Shown one piece after another: positions 19,027 to 28,544 of a stretch of DNA of 64,000 nucleotides. The notes under the pieces are model-generated. The model was not told where the DNA came from, ran no database searches, and saw only the letters and a program-made list of their open reading frames with translations. Source of the stretch: Staphylococcus edaphicus (lineage in GTDB: Bacteria > Bacillota > Bacilli > Staphylococcales > Staphylococcaceae); contig NZ_MRZN01000006.1 of NCBI RefSeq assembly GCF_002614725.1, positions 62,001-126,000 of the forward strand, in the 5' to 3' direction. The position numbers and the translations under genes are program-made. Positions within the stretch are counted from its first letter, which is position 1; each line of letters begins with the position of its first letter.

Positions 19027-19159
19027 AGTTAATATATAATCCTACTATATACTAATTGCTTAGGACTATAACAAAGATGATTTACACTACAAATATTTTC
19101 TATATTGAACAGTATTTTTAACTTTAGTAAGTTATATATTAATAAATGCATCACATAAA

Positions 19160-19197
19160 AAAACAGACAGAGACAATTAATTGTCTCTGTCTGTTTT
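19160..19197. terminator. Strong symmetrical terminator
   Basis: A nearly uninterrupted inverted repeat (AAAACAGACAGAGACAATT and its mirror), flanked by A-runs and T-runs, between the convergent teichoic acid gene and choline dehydrogenase gene. It can serve both. Confidence 0.85.
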
Positions 19198-19251
19198 TGT
19201 GTGTTGCTCATATCTCTTGGATTCTTATACCCATTGTCAACAAAGGGAGAC

Positions 19252-20934
19252 TTATTTCACTGTCCCTGCGTCTTTATCATGTACACCATGACGATAGAAA
19301 TCAATGTATTCTGGGTCTAAAGGTTTTTTACCACGAATAATATCTGAAGCTTTTTCAGCCATCATCAATACCGGAGAATGGATATTACCATTCGTTGTAC
19401 GAGGCATTACAGATGCATCCACAACACGTAAATTCTCCATACCATGCACTTTAAATGTTTCTGGGTCTACTACTGACATTTCATCAGATGCAGGTCCCAT
19501 TCTACAGCTACATGATGGATGTAAAGCTGTTTCACCATCGCGTTTTACCCACTCTATAATTTCTTCATCTGTCTGTACCTCTGGACCTGGTGAAATTTCT
19601 CCACCATTATAAGGATCTAATGCTTTTTGTTTCAAGATATTTCTAGCTACTTTAATCGCTTCAACCCACTCGCGCTTATCTTCTTCAGTAGATAAATAGT
19701 TGAATACGAATTCTGGTTTTTCAAAAGGATCTTTTGATTTAATTTTTAAATGACCACGAGAATTTGAGTACATTGGTCCAACATGAACTTGGTAGCCATG
19801 TGCTGCTGGAGCTTTCGTACCATCATATCTTACTGCGATTGGTAAGAAGTGGAACATTAAGTTAGGATAATCTACTTCATCATTAGAGCGAACGAATCCT
19901 CCACCTTCAAAGTGATTTGATGCAGCTGCACCTTTACGTCCTAAGATCCATTGTAAGCCAATAAATGGCATCTTCAATTTATTTAAACTTGGTTGCATTG
20001 ATACTGGTTGTTTACATGCATGTTGCACATATACTTCTAAATGGTCCTCAAAGTTTTCACCAACGCCTGGTAAGTGAATACGAGGTTCAATACCTAATGA
20101 ACGTAAGTGTTCAGCATCTCCGATACCAGATAGTTGTAATAATTGCGGTGAGTTAATTGCACCACCAGATAAGATAACTTCTTTGGCCATTACTGTATGC
20201 TCTTTACCATTTTTCTTAAATGTTACTCCAGTCACTTTATTACCTTCAAAGTTTAATTTCGTAACAAAAGCACGTGTTTGTACTTCTAAATTTTTACGTT
20301 TCATCGCTGGATGTAAATATGCTCTAGAAGCTGACACACGACGTCCATTATGGACTTGGCTGTCAAATGGGCCGAAGCCTTCTTGACGGAAACCATTGAC
20401 ATCTGGTGTTTTATTATAACCCGCTTCAACGCCTGCATCGAAGAACGCTTGGAATAATGGATTATCAGCTGGTCCACGTCTTAACTTAATTGGACCGTGA
20501 TGTCCGCGATAAGGATCATCCTTTGTAGAACCAAACGTTGTCTCTAAACGTTTAAAATACGGTAAACAATGCGCATAGTCCCATGAATCCATACCTTCAG
20601 GTTTTGCCCATTTTTCATAATCCATAGGGTTCCCTCTTTGATAAATCATACCGTTAATTGAACTTGATCCGCCTAAAACTTTACCGCGAGCATGTCCAAC
20701 TTTACGGCCACCCATATGTGGTTCTGGTGTCGTTTCATAAATCCAATCATACAATTTATTACCAGCCGGATACATTAATGCTGCTGGCATTTGTATTAAT
20801 AAGTCCCATGGATAGTCACTGCGTCCTGCTTCTAATACAAGTACATTATTTGATACGTCTTCACTCAATCTGCCACCTAGCACTGAACCAGCACTACCGC
20901 CACCAATGATGATATAATCATATGATTCTTTCAT
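19252..20934 (-). CDS. betA: Choline dehydrogenase (GMC oxidoreductase)
   Basis: A 560-residue FAD enzyme of the GMC family, oxidising choline to betaine aldehyde; called cudB in S. xylosus. The FAD-binding N-terminus is [38 protein letters not shown] is GMC signature 1, [17 protein letters not shown] is signature 2, and [10 protein letters not shown] with [11 protein letters not shown] gives the C-terminal catalytic His/Asn region. The length is standard for BetA. It is the second gene of a two-gene unit, 62 bp after the aldehyde dehydrogenase, with GGAGG before the ATG. The product, glycine betaine, is an osmoprotectant. Confidence 0.95.
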   Translation of the reverse strand: MKESYDYIIIGGGSAGSVLGGRLSEDVSNNVLVLEAGRSDYPWDLLIQMPAALMYPAGNKLYDWIYETTPEPHMGGRKVGHARGKVLGGSSSINGMIYQRGNPMDYEKWAKPEGMDSWDYAHCLPYFKRLETTFGSTKDDPYRGHHGPIKLRRGPADNPLFQAFFDAGVEAGYNKTPDVNGFRQEGFGPFDSQVHNGRRVSASRAYLHPAMKRKNLEVQTRAFVTKLNFEGNKVTGVTFKKNGKEHTVMAKEVILSGGAINSPQLLQLSGIGDAEHLRSLGIEPRIHLPGVGENFEDHLEVYVQHACKQPVSMQPSLNKLKMPFIGLQWILGRKGAAASNHFEGGGFVRSNDEVDYPNLMFHFLPIAVRYDGTKAPAAHGYQVHVGPMYSNSRGHLKIKSKDPFEKPEFVFNYLSTEEDKREWVEAIKVARNILKQKALDPYNGGEISPGPEVQTDEEIIEWVKRDGETALHPSCSCRMGPASDEMSVVDPETFKVHGMENLRVVDASVMPRTTNGNIHSPVLMMAEKASDIIRGKKPLDPEYIDFYRHGVHDKDAGTVK

Positions 20935-20996
20935 TATTATAACGCCTCCTGAATTTATTATATGTTGTTTAGCCTTCTTTATTTATATATTTATAA

Positions 20997-22490
20997 TTAT
21001 GCTTTACCGAACCAATTAACGGGCTCTGGATTTGTATTACGTAAAATATGCTTTTCTTCTTGATATTCAGCTAATCCTGGTTTGCCTAGCTCTCTACCGA
21101 TACCTGATTGCTTATAGCCACCCCATGGCGCTTGCGCAAAGTATGGATGGAAATCATTAATCCACACCGTACCCATTTTCAACTTATTAGCTACACGTTC
21201 GGCTTTACCAACGTCATTTGTAAACACGCCACCTGCTAATCCGTAAATAGAATCGTTAGCAAGCTTGATTGCTTCCTCTTCAGTTGAGAAACTTTCAATT
21301 GTTACTACTGGGCCAAACACCTCTTCTTGTACAATACGCATTGATGTATCACAATCCGTAATAACAGTTGGTTCAAAGAAGAAACCATTTTGTAAATCTT
21401 CACGTTCAGGACGCTGACCACCAATAGCGATAGTTGCATTTTCAGATTTCGCAACTTCCATATAATTTTCAATTTTTTCACGGTGCTCAGCAGAAATAAC
21501 TGGACCCATTTCTGTATCTTCATCAAAGCCGTTACCTAATTTAATATTTTTTATTCTTTCTACAAGTTCTGCTTCGAATTCTTTTTTAATATCATTTTGC
21601 ACGATGATTCTTGCCCCAGCTGAACAAACTTGTCCTGCATGGAAAAAGCCACCATTGAGTGCTTGATCTACAGCTAAATCAAAATCAGCATCTGCAAATA
21701 TAATATTTGGATTTTTACCGCCTAATTCTAAAGCAATATTTGTCACGTGATCAGCTGCATTTTTCATAATATGTTTACCAGTTTGAATACCACCTGTAAA
21801 CGATACTAAGTCAACGTCTTTATGCGAAGAAAGAGGTTCACCTACTTCAGAACCTTTACCTAACACGAGGTTTATAACGCCTTGTGGGAATCCAACTTCT
21901 TCCATCAATTCAAATACACGAATTGTTGTTAACGGAGTAATTTCACTTGGTTTCATGACTAATGAACAACCTGTTGCTAATGCAGGTGCTATTTTCCAAG
22001 ATGCTTGAAGTAAAGGATAATTCCACGGTGTGATTTGAGTAACAACACCAATCGGTTCTTTAATGACTTTACTTTCGGTATTTGGAATAGGAGAATCAAT
22101 AATCTCTCCACCATCTTTATCTGCTAATCCAGCAAAAAAGTTAAATACGTTGGCAATATCGTCCATATCCGCATAAGATTCTTCTAACGTTTTACCCGTG
22201 TCTAATGTTTCAAGCTTAGCCAATTCTTCACGATGCTTAACGATTAAGTCAGAGATGGCTCTCACTTTCTTACCACGATTTTCACTAGTTTCGTTAGCCC
22301 ATTCACCATGTTCAAATGCGCGTCTAGCTGCTAGTATTGCACGCTCACTATCATCTGCTGTTCCTTCTGCAACTTCAAAAATCACTTCTTGATTGTATGG
22401 ATTAATAATTTTTCTTGTTTCTTTATTTGAGCTTTCAACCCACTCACCATCAATAAATTGACGACGAGACAAATTTTTTACAAGTTCCAT
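20997..22490 (-). CDS. betB: Betaine aldehyde dehydrogenase
   Basis: A 497-residue NAD(P)+-dependent aldehyde dehydrogenase that makes glycine betaine; equivalent to cudA in S. xylosus and GbsA in B. subtilis. Visible motifs are QITPWNYPLLQ, MKPSEITPLT, SFTGGIQTGKHIM, the general-base Glu in LELGGKNPNI, and the catalytic Cys in HAGQVCSAGAR. TVWINDFHPYF near the end is typical of the betaine aldehyde group. It is the first gene of the betB-betA unit, with a strong CGGAGG ribosome binding site. A palindrome resembling one found upstream of the transporter lies in its leader. Confidence 0.95.
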   Translation of the reverse strand: MELVKNLSRRQFIDGEWVESSNKETRKIINPYNQEVIFEVAEGTADDSERAILAARRAFEHGEWANETSENRGKKVRAISDLIVKHREELAKLETLDTGKTLEESYADMDDIANVFNFFAGLADKDGGEIIDSPIPNTESKVIKEPIGVVTQITPWNYPLLQASWKIAPALATGCSLVMKPSEITPLTTIRVFELMEEVGFPQGVINLVLGKGSEVGEPLSSHKDVDLVSFTGGIQTGKHIMKNAADHVTNIALELGGKNPNIIFADADFDLAVDQALNGGFFHAGQVCSAGARIIVQNDIKKEFEAELVERIKNIKLGNGFDEDTEMGPVISAEHREKIENYMEVAKSENATIAIGGQRPEREDLQNGFFFEPTVITDCDTSMRIVQEEVFGPVVTIESFSTEEEAIKLANDSIYGLAGGVFTNDVGKAERVANKLKMGTVWINDFHPYFAQAPWGGYKQSGIGRELGKPGLAEYQEEKHILRNTNPEPVNWFGKA

Positions 22491-22503
22491 TAAAATTACC
22501 TCC

Positions 22504-22576
22504 GTTAAGTTTGTTAAATTTTTATTTAACGAATTTTATAAAGTTTATGTTAGCATAGTAAATGAAAGGGTGTCAA
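22504..22576 (-). promoter_or_regulatory. betBA promoter and candidate CudC/GbsR operator
   Basis: Minus-strand TTGACA (22571-22576), an 18-bp spacer and TAACAT (22547-22552). Downstream, between the transcript start and the ribosome binding site, is the palindrome GTTAAATTTTTATTTAAC (22513-22530), partly overlapped by another half-site GTTAAGTTTG (22504-22513). A related 18-bp palindrome lies upstream of the transporter gene. Position after the promoter would suit a repressor that blocks elongation or initiation; that part is inferred. Confidence 0.65.
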
Positions 22577-22648
22577 ACGCGTTCAAATTTCATGCGGTTA
22601 ATAACGTCTCTTAATAAAAATCTACTTAAATTCCGTTTATTGACCTGC

Positions 22649-22654
22649 TATAAT
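22649..22654 (+). promoter_or_regulatory. Extended -10 of cudC
   Basis: TGCTATAAT (TATAAT at 22649-22654) ends 38 bp before the regulator's ATG. A poor TTAAAT -35 stands 17 bp upstream. Confidence 0.5.
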
Positions 22655-22692
22655 TTGAATTTATAAAAAATATTTGGTCGGAGGTGTACATC

Positions 22693-23253
22693 ATGGTACA
22701 TTCATACAACCCTGAGAATCAGTTAGACGAAGCAAAAGATCTTGTTATCAATGCGATTGGTGAAACGATGGATTTATATGGTATCAATAGAAGCGTCGGA
22801 AATTTATTTGGTACGATGCTTTTCGAAGATAGCATGACCCTCGATGAAATGCGCGAACAATTACAAATGAGCAAGCCAAGCATGAGCGCTGGTGTCAAAA
22901 GGCTTCAAGAATTTGATATTGTGAAACAACAGTTTACGCGCGGTAGTAGAAAACAACATTTTGTTGCCGAGAAAGATTTCTTTAACTTCTTTCGTAATTT
23001 CTTCACGCGCAAATGGCGCCGAGAAATCGTAATTAATGCTGAAGCTGTCCATGATTCAGTAGCTATTTTAGATAAAATTATTAACAATCCGAGTGTTGAT
23101 GCAACAACTAAAAATGAAGCACTTGAAACTAAGCAGCAACTCGTTGATACATTGCCATATTATGAATGGTTAGATCAATTAAGTGATGCGCTTGAAAGTG
23201 GTGAAATTTTCAAATACTTCCCAATACCTGAAAGTACGTATAAACAACAATAA
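22693..23253 (+). CDS. cudC: GbsR/CudC-type transcriptional regulator of choline oxidation
   Basis: A 186-residue MarR-fold regulator of the GbsR family. The winged helix is clear: MTLDEMREQLQMSKPSMSAGVKRLQEFDIVKQQFTRGSRKQHF. The C-terminal half, with YYEWLDQLSDALESGEIFKYFPIPES, is the family's effector-binding or dimer region. GbsR of B. subtilis senses choline and represses gbsAB. The gene diverges from betB and converges on the BCCT transporter gene. The start is the ATG of MVHSYNPEN, placed by GGAGGTG; a GTG three codons earlier is part of that ribosome binding site. It likely binds the palindromes described upstream of betB and cudT. Confidence 0.9.
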   Translation: MVHSYNPENQLDEAKDLVINAIGETMDLYGINRSVGNLFGTMLFEDSMTLDEMREQLQMSKPSMSAGVKRLQEFDIVKQQFTRGSRKQHFVAEKDFFNFFRNFFTRKWRREIVINAEAVHDSVAILDKIINNPSVDATTKNEALETKQQLVDTLPYYEWLDQLSDALESGEIFKYFPIPESTYKQQ

Positions 23254-23290
23254 TCCCTCGAATTCATTTAATAAGCAATATATGTAAAAA

Positions 23291-23321
23291 AATAGCTGCC
23301 GACATGTTGTCGGCAGCTATT
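23291..23321. terminator. Bidirectional terminator
   Basis: AATAGCTGCCGACA / TGTCGGCAGCTATT with a 3-base loop, between the convergent cudC and BCCT transporter genes. Confidence 0.85.
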
Positions 23322-23329
23322 ACTTTGTT

Positions 23330-24952
23330 TTATAAGTTGTCGTCTTCTTTTTTCTCTCTCACTTGTGTAATTCTTAATGAACGACGTTCTACTTCCCTAT
23401 ATTTATCAGCACGATGTTCCAGTTTAAGTCGATCTTCAGACAATGTTCGTAAGAATGAAATCATCATCATTACAAACACAATAAGTACCGGAACACTCGC
23501 TAATACAGAAGCTGTTTTCAATACATCTAATGCGCGTTCGCCGCCAACTAACATCAAAGCAAATGGTAATAGACATAGTGCAAATGCCCAATATAAACGA
23601 TTTGCTTTTAATGGTTCGCCAATCACTTTCTTCTGTGAAGCTGCAGCTAAAATATATGATCCAGAGTCAAATGTTGTTGCTAAAAATAAAATAGCTGAAA
23701 TTAAGAATAAAATAATAACTAAGTTTGGAAACGGTAAATGATGTAAAACTTCAATAATTGTGGCCTCAGTAGTATGAGAATTTAGAAATTCAATTACATT
23801 AAATTGACCACTTATTTGTAAATACACTGCATAGTTTCCAAAAATACCAAAGAACAGCATACAGCCCAACGTACCATATACTAATGTCCCTAGAACAAGT
23901 TCTTTTAGCGTACGGCCTTTTGATATACGTGCAATAAACAATCCAATAAATGGCGCATAAACTATCCACCATGCCCAATAAAAGACCGTCCATTTTTGAG
24001 GGAATTTCGTTTCTTCACGTCCCCCTATACCGCCAAATGGTTCAATCCATGTTGCCATTTGGAAAAAGTTTTTAAACATATTACCCATACCAGTGATCGT
24101 TGTTTCCATTATAAATACGGTTGGACCGACAACGAGCACAAATCCAAGTAATATAAACGACAAGATAACGTTGCCGTCACTTAAAACTTTAATCCCTTTT
24201 TTCAATCCTGAATAAGAACTATAAGCAAATATTGCAGTAATAATTAACAAGATAACACTCTTCATGAGCATATTATCTCCATCTATCCCTGTAAGCCGCT
24301 CTATTCCTGCTGTAATCATCGGTACACCTAATGCTAATGAAGTAGCAGCTCCGCCTAACAAACCAAAAATAAAGATAATATCAACTACTTTTCCGACAAT
24401 ACCATCTGTTTGCCCTTTTAATATAGGACGTAGTGTTTTACTAATTTTATACACTGGCTTGTTCTTTACAAATACAAGATAACCAATACAAAGTGCTGGC
24501 AATACAAATGTTGCCCATGCAATTGGCCCCCAGTGGAACATGCCATACATTGTCGCATAATTAAGCGCACTATCTGTCATACCTTTACCACCATGTGGAG
24601 GATTTTGGTAATAAAACGCCCATTCAATGATTCCCCAGTATAAAATATCAGAAGCAATTCCTGCACAAAATAGCATGGCAGCCCAACTGAAATTATTAAA
24701 TTCAGGTTTATCGGTTGCTTTACCAAGCGTTACGTTACCATATTTACCAAAAGCTATGTATAATACGAAAATCAATGTTGCTAAGCCGATTAGTAAATAA
24801 ACAGAACCAATTGTACTAGAAACAGCATCGTTCATTTTAGTAATAACTTCTTGACTTGCTTTTGGAAAAACCATCATAGGAATTACTGCAATAAGTAAAA
24901 TTACGGATGATCCTATAAAGGTCGTCCAATCCATAACTTTATTTTTTTTCAT
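23330..24952 (-). CDS. cudT: BCCT family choline/betaine transporter
   Basis: A 540-residue secondary transporter of the betaine/carnitine/choline family with 12 transmembrane helices. The aromatic box region is visible as WGIIEWAFYYQNPP and in WTVFYWAWWIVYAPFIGLFIARISKGRT, the BCCT signature stretch in helix 8. Sodium or proton coupling cannot be told from this. It is the presumed choline importer of the locus (CudT in S. xylosus). The C-terminal tail is short and highly charged, as in osmotically regulated members. The 480 bp upstream hold the second copy of the palindrome found before betB. Confidence 0.9.
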   Translation of the reverse strand: MKKNKVMDWTTFIGSSVILLIAVIPMMVFPKASQEVITKMNDAVSSTIGSVYLLIGLATLIFVLYIAFGKYGNVTLGKATDKPEFNNFSWAAMLFCAGIASDILYWGIIEWAFYYQNPPHGGKGMTDSALNYATMYGMFHWGPIAWATFVLPALCIGYLVFVKNKPVYKISKTLRPILKGQTDGIVGKVVDIIFIFGLLGGAATSLALGVPMITAGIERLTGIDGDNMLMKSVILLIITAIFAYSSYSGLKKGIKVLSDGNVILSFILLGFVLVVGPTVFIMETTITGMGNMFKNFFQMATWIEPFGGIGGREETKFPQKWTVFYWAWWIVYAPFIGLFIARISKGRTLKELVLGTLVYGTLGCMLFFGIFGNYAVYLQISGQFNVIEFLNSHTTEATIIEVLHHLPFPNLVIILFLISAILFLATTFDSGSYILAAASQKKVIGEPLKANRLYWAFALCLLPFALMLVGGERALDVLKTASVLASVPVLIVFVMMMISFLRTLSEDRLKLEHRADKYREVERRSLRITQVREKKEDDNL

Positions 24953-25436
24953 TATTGAACACCCCTGTATTTAATTTTTTGTAACTATGTAGAACTTGCT
25001 AAAAATATAAAACTTAGCAAAAATAGATAATAATTCACAAACATGAGCCTAACGAACTTTAAATAATAATGCAAATTACATTCAAAATTCTGAAATTAAT
25101 AATATGAATATTTATATAAAATTGATAATTTATGTTCAAATGAAAATGGCTATAATCATAGTGTTAAGTTTGAACTTAACGTAATTAATGAATCTTACAA
25201 TATCGTTTAATGTATTTTTATTCATTAATAGTGTATAAATATTTGTTTTTATTTTTTAGATGATTTAAGTATTATTGGGTTATTTATTAATAAAAATTGG
25301 ATAAATGCGGTTTAAGTTACAGTCAGCTAAATTTCGAATTGAAAAGTCTTAGAAAGATCATCTCTTACATTTAAAATAAAATATTCTATAATAGTGTAAA
25401 CAGCAAAATTATTGCAAGAAACCGAGGCGTATGCAA
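24953..25436. other. Intergenic region upstream of cudT and the methyltransferase
   Basis: 484 bp with no gene. Its one clear element is the palindrome at 25163-25180 described separately. It is otherwise AT-rich sequence. I could not find a confident -35/-10 pair for cudT. Confidence 0.4.
25163..25180. promoter_or_regulatory. Palindromic operator related to the betB one
   Basis: GTTAAGTTTGAACTTAAC has perfect 8-bp arms around TG. Aligned with GTTAAATTTTTATTTAAC before betB it keeps GTTAA-TTT--A-TTAAC, 14 of 18 positions. It lies 211 bp upstream of cudT. Likely the same regulator binds both. Confidence 0.55.
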
Positions 25437-26156
25437 ATGGAAAAATCAAAAATAATTAATTACTGGGATAAACGTGCTGATTCTTTTAGTAAAAATAAGC
25501 GTGCAGAACTAAAAAGTACACATGCACAAAAATGGATAACTGAAATAAGTCACATAACTCCTATTAAGCCAGGAATGAAAGTTTTAGATATTGGAACTGG
25601 TGCTGGTTTTTTAGCGATTTTATGTAGTGAGCAAGGTGGTGATGTCACAGGTATCGATTTGTCTCCCGATATGATTCAATCAGCAAAACAAAATGCGGAC
25701 CGTTATAATCATGATATCCATTTTCAAGTTATGGATGCTGAAACCTTATTATTTAATGATGAAACTTTCGATCTCGTCATTTCACGTAATGTTACTTGGC
25801 TACTTCCAAATACAACACTAGCATATCAAGAATGGCTACGCGTATTAAAACCAAATGGAACACTCATCAACATAGATGCTAATTATGGGCAGGATTCATT
25901 TACAGACTATCAATCACTCAATGCAGACCATGCACACCATACACTTGGAAACAATATGCTTGTCGAAAGTGAAGCAATAAAACAAAGCATACCTATTAAT
26001 CATCAGCCTAGACCTCAAACAGATATTGGTATATTAAAGCATTTAGGTGTGAATGATATTCATTTAGACACTGAAATTTATTTACGTATCTATTCAGAGC
26101 AAGATGCATTTTATAATCCAACACCAATATTTTTAATTTCAGTTACTAAATCATAA
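25437..26156 (+). CDS. Class I SAM-dependent methyltransferase
   Basis: A 239-residue methyltransferase. Motif I, VLDIGTGAGFLAIL, binds S-adenosylmethionine; GIDLSPDMIQSAKQ gives the acidic motif II; VMDAETLLFNDETFDLVISRN is motif III-IV. The acceptor substrate is unknown. Its N-terminus MEKSKIINYWDKRADSF is typical of the UbiE/BioC-like group. GAGG is three bases from an ATG at 25431 and nine bases from the one at 25437; the second is the better spacing. It is a lone gene followed by the aldolase, which has its own ribosome binding site and a 129 bp gap. Confidence 0.8.
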   Translation: MEKSKIINYWDKRADSFSKNKRAELKSTHAQKWITEISHITPIKPGMKVLDIGTGAGFLAILCSEQGGDVTGIDLSPDMIQSAKQNADRYNHDIHFQVMDAETLLFNDETFDLVISRNVTWLLPNTTLAYQEWLRVLKPNGTLINIDANYGQDSFTDYQSLNADHAHHTLGNNMLVESEAIKQSIPINHQPRPQTDIGILKHLGVNDIHLDTEIYLRIYSEQDAFYNPTPIFLISVTKS

Positions 26157-26285
26157 TCGCTACATAACAAGTTGATATAAAAGCTATAATATTTATTATG
26201 TTATGACATAGTAAATGCCTACAGCTTGCGTTCTGTCTGATTTTTTATCATACTATAGGAGAATAAAGTAAAAGGAGTGGTAAGA

Positions 26286-27176
26286 ATGAATAAAGAACAA
26301 TTTGACAAAGTGAAAAACGGAAAAGGCTTTATTGCTGCTTTAGACCAAAGTGGCGGTAGTACACCTAAAGCGTTACGTGACTACGGTGTTACCGAAGATC
26401 AATACGACAGCGAAGATGAAATGTTCAAGCTCGTTCATGACATGCGTACGCGTATTGTATCTTCACCATCATTTAGTTCAGATAAAATTGTTGGGGCGAT
26501 TCTTTTCGAACAAACAATGGATCGCGAAGTAGAGGGTAAACATACAGCTGATTACCTAGCCGACAAAGGCGTTGTTCCTTTCTTAAAAATAGATAAAGGC
26601 TTAGATGAACAAAAAGATGGCGTTCAATTAATGAAACCAATGCCTGAATTAGATGACTTACTAAATCGTGCAAATAAGCATAAGATTTTTGGAACTAAAA
26701 TGCGTTCTAATATCTTAGAATTGAACAAAGACGGTATTGATTTAGTTGTTAAACAACAATTTGAAGTCGCTAAACAAATTATTGCAGCTGGTTTAGTTCC
26801 AATTATTGAACCTGAAGTAAACATTAATGCTGACAATAAAGAAGAAATCGAATCATATTTAACAGATTCAATTTTAGAAGAATTAAACAAATTAAATGAT
26901 GATCAACTAGTTATGCTTAAAGTAACTATCCCTACTAAAGCTAATCAATATCAATCATTAATTAACCATCCAAATGTTGTACGTGTTGTTGCACTATCTG
27001 GTGGTTATAGTAGAGAACATGCCAATGAAGTACTTAAACAGAATAAAGATTTAATCGCAAGTTTCTCTCGTGCATTGATTAATGATTTAAATGTTAATCA
27101 AACTGATGAAGAATTCAATAAGATTTTAGGCGAAACTGTTGAATCAATTTATGATGCTTCAGTTAACAAAAATTAA
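26286..27176 (+). CDS. fda: Fructose-bisphosphate aldolase, class I
   Basis: A 296-residue class I (Schiff base) aldolase of the bacterial type found in staphylococci. It splits fructose 1,6-bisphosphate to two triose phosphates, and may also act on tagatose bisphosphate. [18 protein letters not shown] is the N-terminal signature. [15 protein letters not shown] follows, then [22 protein letters not shown], and [14 protein letters not shown], which holds the Schiff-base lysine. The length equals that of S. aureus FdaA. AAAGGAG precedes the ATG; a GTG three codons upstream is too close to it. Single gene with a strong terminator. Confidence 0.95.
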   Translation: MNKEQFDKVKNGKGFIAALDQSGGSTPKALRDYGVTEDQYDSEDEMFKLVHDMRTRIVSSPSFSSDKIVGAILFEQTMDREVEGKHTADYLADKGVVPFLKIDKGLDEQKDGVQLMKPMPELDDLLNRANKHKIFGTKMRSNILELNKDGIDLVVKQQFEVAKQIIAAGLVPIIEPEVNINADNKEEIESYLTDSILEELNKLNDDQLVMLKVTIPTKANQYQSLINHPNVVRVVALSGGYSREHANEVLKQNKDLIASFSRALINDLNVNQTDEEFNKILGETVESIYDASVNKN

Positions 27177-27238
27177 AGAATCGTAGTTAAAGCATTATCA
27201 TATTTACCGCTTTAATCCATATAATATCCAAGCTTTCT

Positions 27239-27272
27239 GAGGCTAGGACACGTTTTTTTGTGTTCTAGCCTC
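27239..27272 (+). terminator. Terminator of fda
   Basis: GAGGCTAGGACAC / GTGTTCTAGCCTC with a T-rich loop, followed by ACTTTTTTT. Confidence 0.9.
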
Positions 27273-27457
27273 ACTTTTTTTAATTAGCTATCATGACACA
27301 GACATATCATTCCTTACACACACAATATGATTTATCATCCTTTCATACATAAGAATTGAGCTAAAAAATCTAAGTCAGACTAGCCAATATTGAAAACAAT
27401 AGCTATACTAAAATTAATTTATGACATCTTTTAATTAACTAACGAGGAGATTACTTA

Positions 27458-28465
27458 ATGAAAAAACACTTGCATAGATGGATAATTGAAGCATTAAGTT
27501 TTATGGCTTTGGGTTTGTTTGGTTCTTTAATTATAGGGCTTATTTTAGAGACAATTGGCAATCAATCTTTAGTGCCACAATTAGAGTTATCATTTTTATC
27601 AGAAATAGGTAAGGTGGCAATGTCTGTAACTGGTGCTGCAATCGGAGTAGCCATTGCTTATGGATTAGGCGCAAAACCTTTAGTTATTTTTTCGTGTGTT
27701 ATTGTCGGCACATTAGGTTATACCACATTTGGTGGCGGTGCAGTCGGTGCCTATATCGCTACACTTATCGTTGTAGAAGTGAGTAAATTTTATGCAAGTA
27801 AGACTAAAGTAGATATCATTGTTACACCATTACTAACTATTGTAATAGGTGGTATCATAGCAAAACTTTTTGGTCCAGCATTAAATCAATTTATGACAGG
27901 TTTAGGCAAAGTAATCATTGCTGCAACAGATCAACAACCATTCATTATGGGAATTTTGGTATCCGTTATCTTTGGTTTAGCACTTACTGCCCCAATTTCT
28001 AGTGCAGCCCTCGCGCTTATGCTTGATCTAAGTGGTTTAGCTGCAGGTGCTGCAACAATTGGCTGTGCCGCACAAATGGTAGGTTTCGCAGTCAACGGAT
28101 ACAAAGATAACGGATGGAGTAGCTTATTGTCTATAGGTATTGGCACAAGTATGTTGCAGGTTCCAAATATCATTAAAAATCCTATGATTCTCCTGCCTCC
28201 AACACTAGCAAGTGCAATCGTCGCACCAATCATGACTACATTATTTCCGATGACAAATAATCCTGCAGGCGCAGGCATGGGTACAAGTGGATTAATTGGT
28301 CAAATTATGACGATCAATACAATGGGTGGCTCGCTTCAAACATGGTTATTAATATTGATTTTCCATATTATTTTACCTGCAGTCATCAGCTTCACTCTAT
28401 ACAAATATGCTTTCAAAAAGCAATGGATTAAACCAGGTGACCAGCTAATCCACGTTGCAAACTAA
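27458..28465 (+). CDS. PTS EIIC-like membrane protein
   Basis: A 335-residue very hydrophobic protein with about 8-10 transmembrane helices. It contains many Gly/Ala-rich helices such as GAAIGVAIAYGLGAKPLV and FGGGAVGAYIATLI, then NGYKDNGWSSLLSIGIGTSMLQVPNI and NNPAGAGMGTSGLIGQ. It matches the PTS_EIIC_2-type proteins that staphylococci carry next to no other PTS components. EIIA and EIIB domains are missing here, so phosphorylation-coupled transport is not proven. The ribosome binding site is CGAGGAG. It is a single gene with its own terminator. Confidence 0.7.
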   Translation: MKKHLHRWIIEALSFMALGLFGSLIIGLILETIGNQSLVPQLELSFLSEIGKVAMSVTGAAIGVAIAYGLGAKPLVIFSCVIVGTLGYTTFGGGAVGAYIATLIVVEVSKFYASKTKVDIIVTPLLTIVIGGIIAKLFGPALNQFMTGLGKVIIAATDQQPFIMGILVSVIFGLALTAPISSAALALMLDLSGLAAGAATIGCAAQMVGFAVNGYKDNGWSSLLSIGIGTSMLQVPNIIKNPMILLPPTLASAIVAPIMTTLFPMTNNPAGAGMGTSGLIGQIMTINTMGGSLQTWLLILIFHIILPAVISFTLYKYAFKKQWIKPGDQLIHVAN

Positions 28466-28490
28466 TGTGACGTTCAACCATTTTCCTCTA

Positions 28491-28530
28491 AAAAACCGTA
28501 TCAGTACAATTATACTGATACGGTTTTTTT
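28491..28530. terminator. Bidirectional terminator
   Basis: AAAACCGTATCAGTA / TACTGATACGGTTTT followed by T-run, between the EIIC-like gene and the convergent permease. Confidence 0.9.
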
Positions 28531-28544
28531 AGTTTGACTATGAT

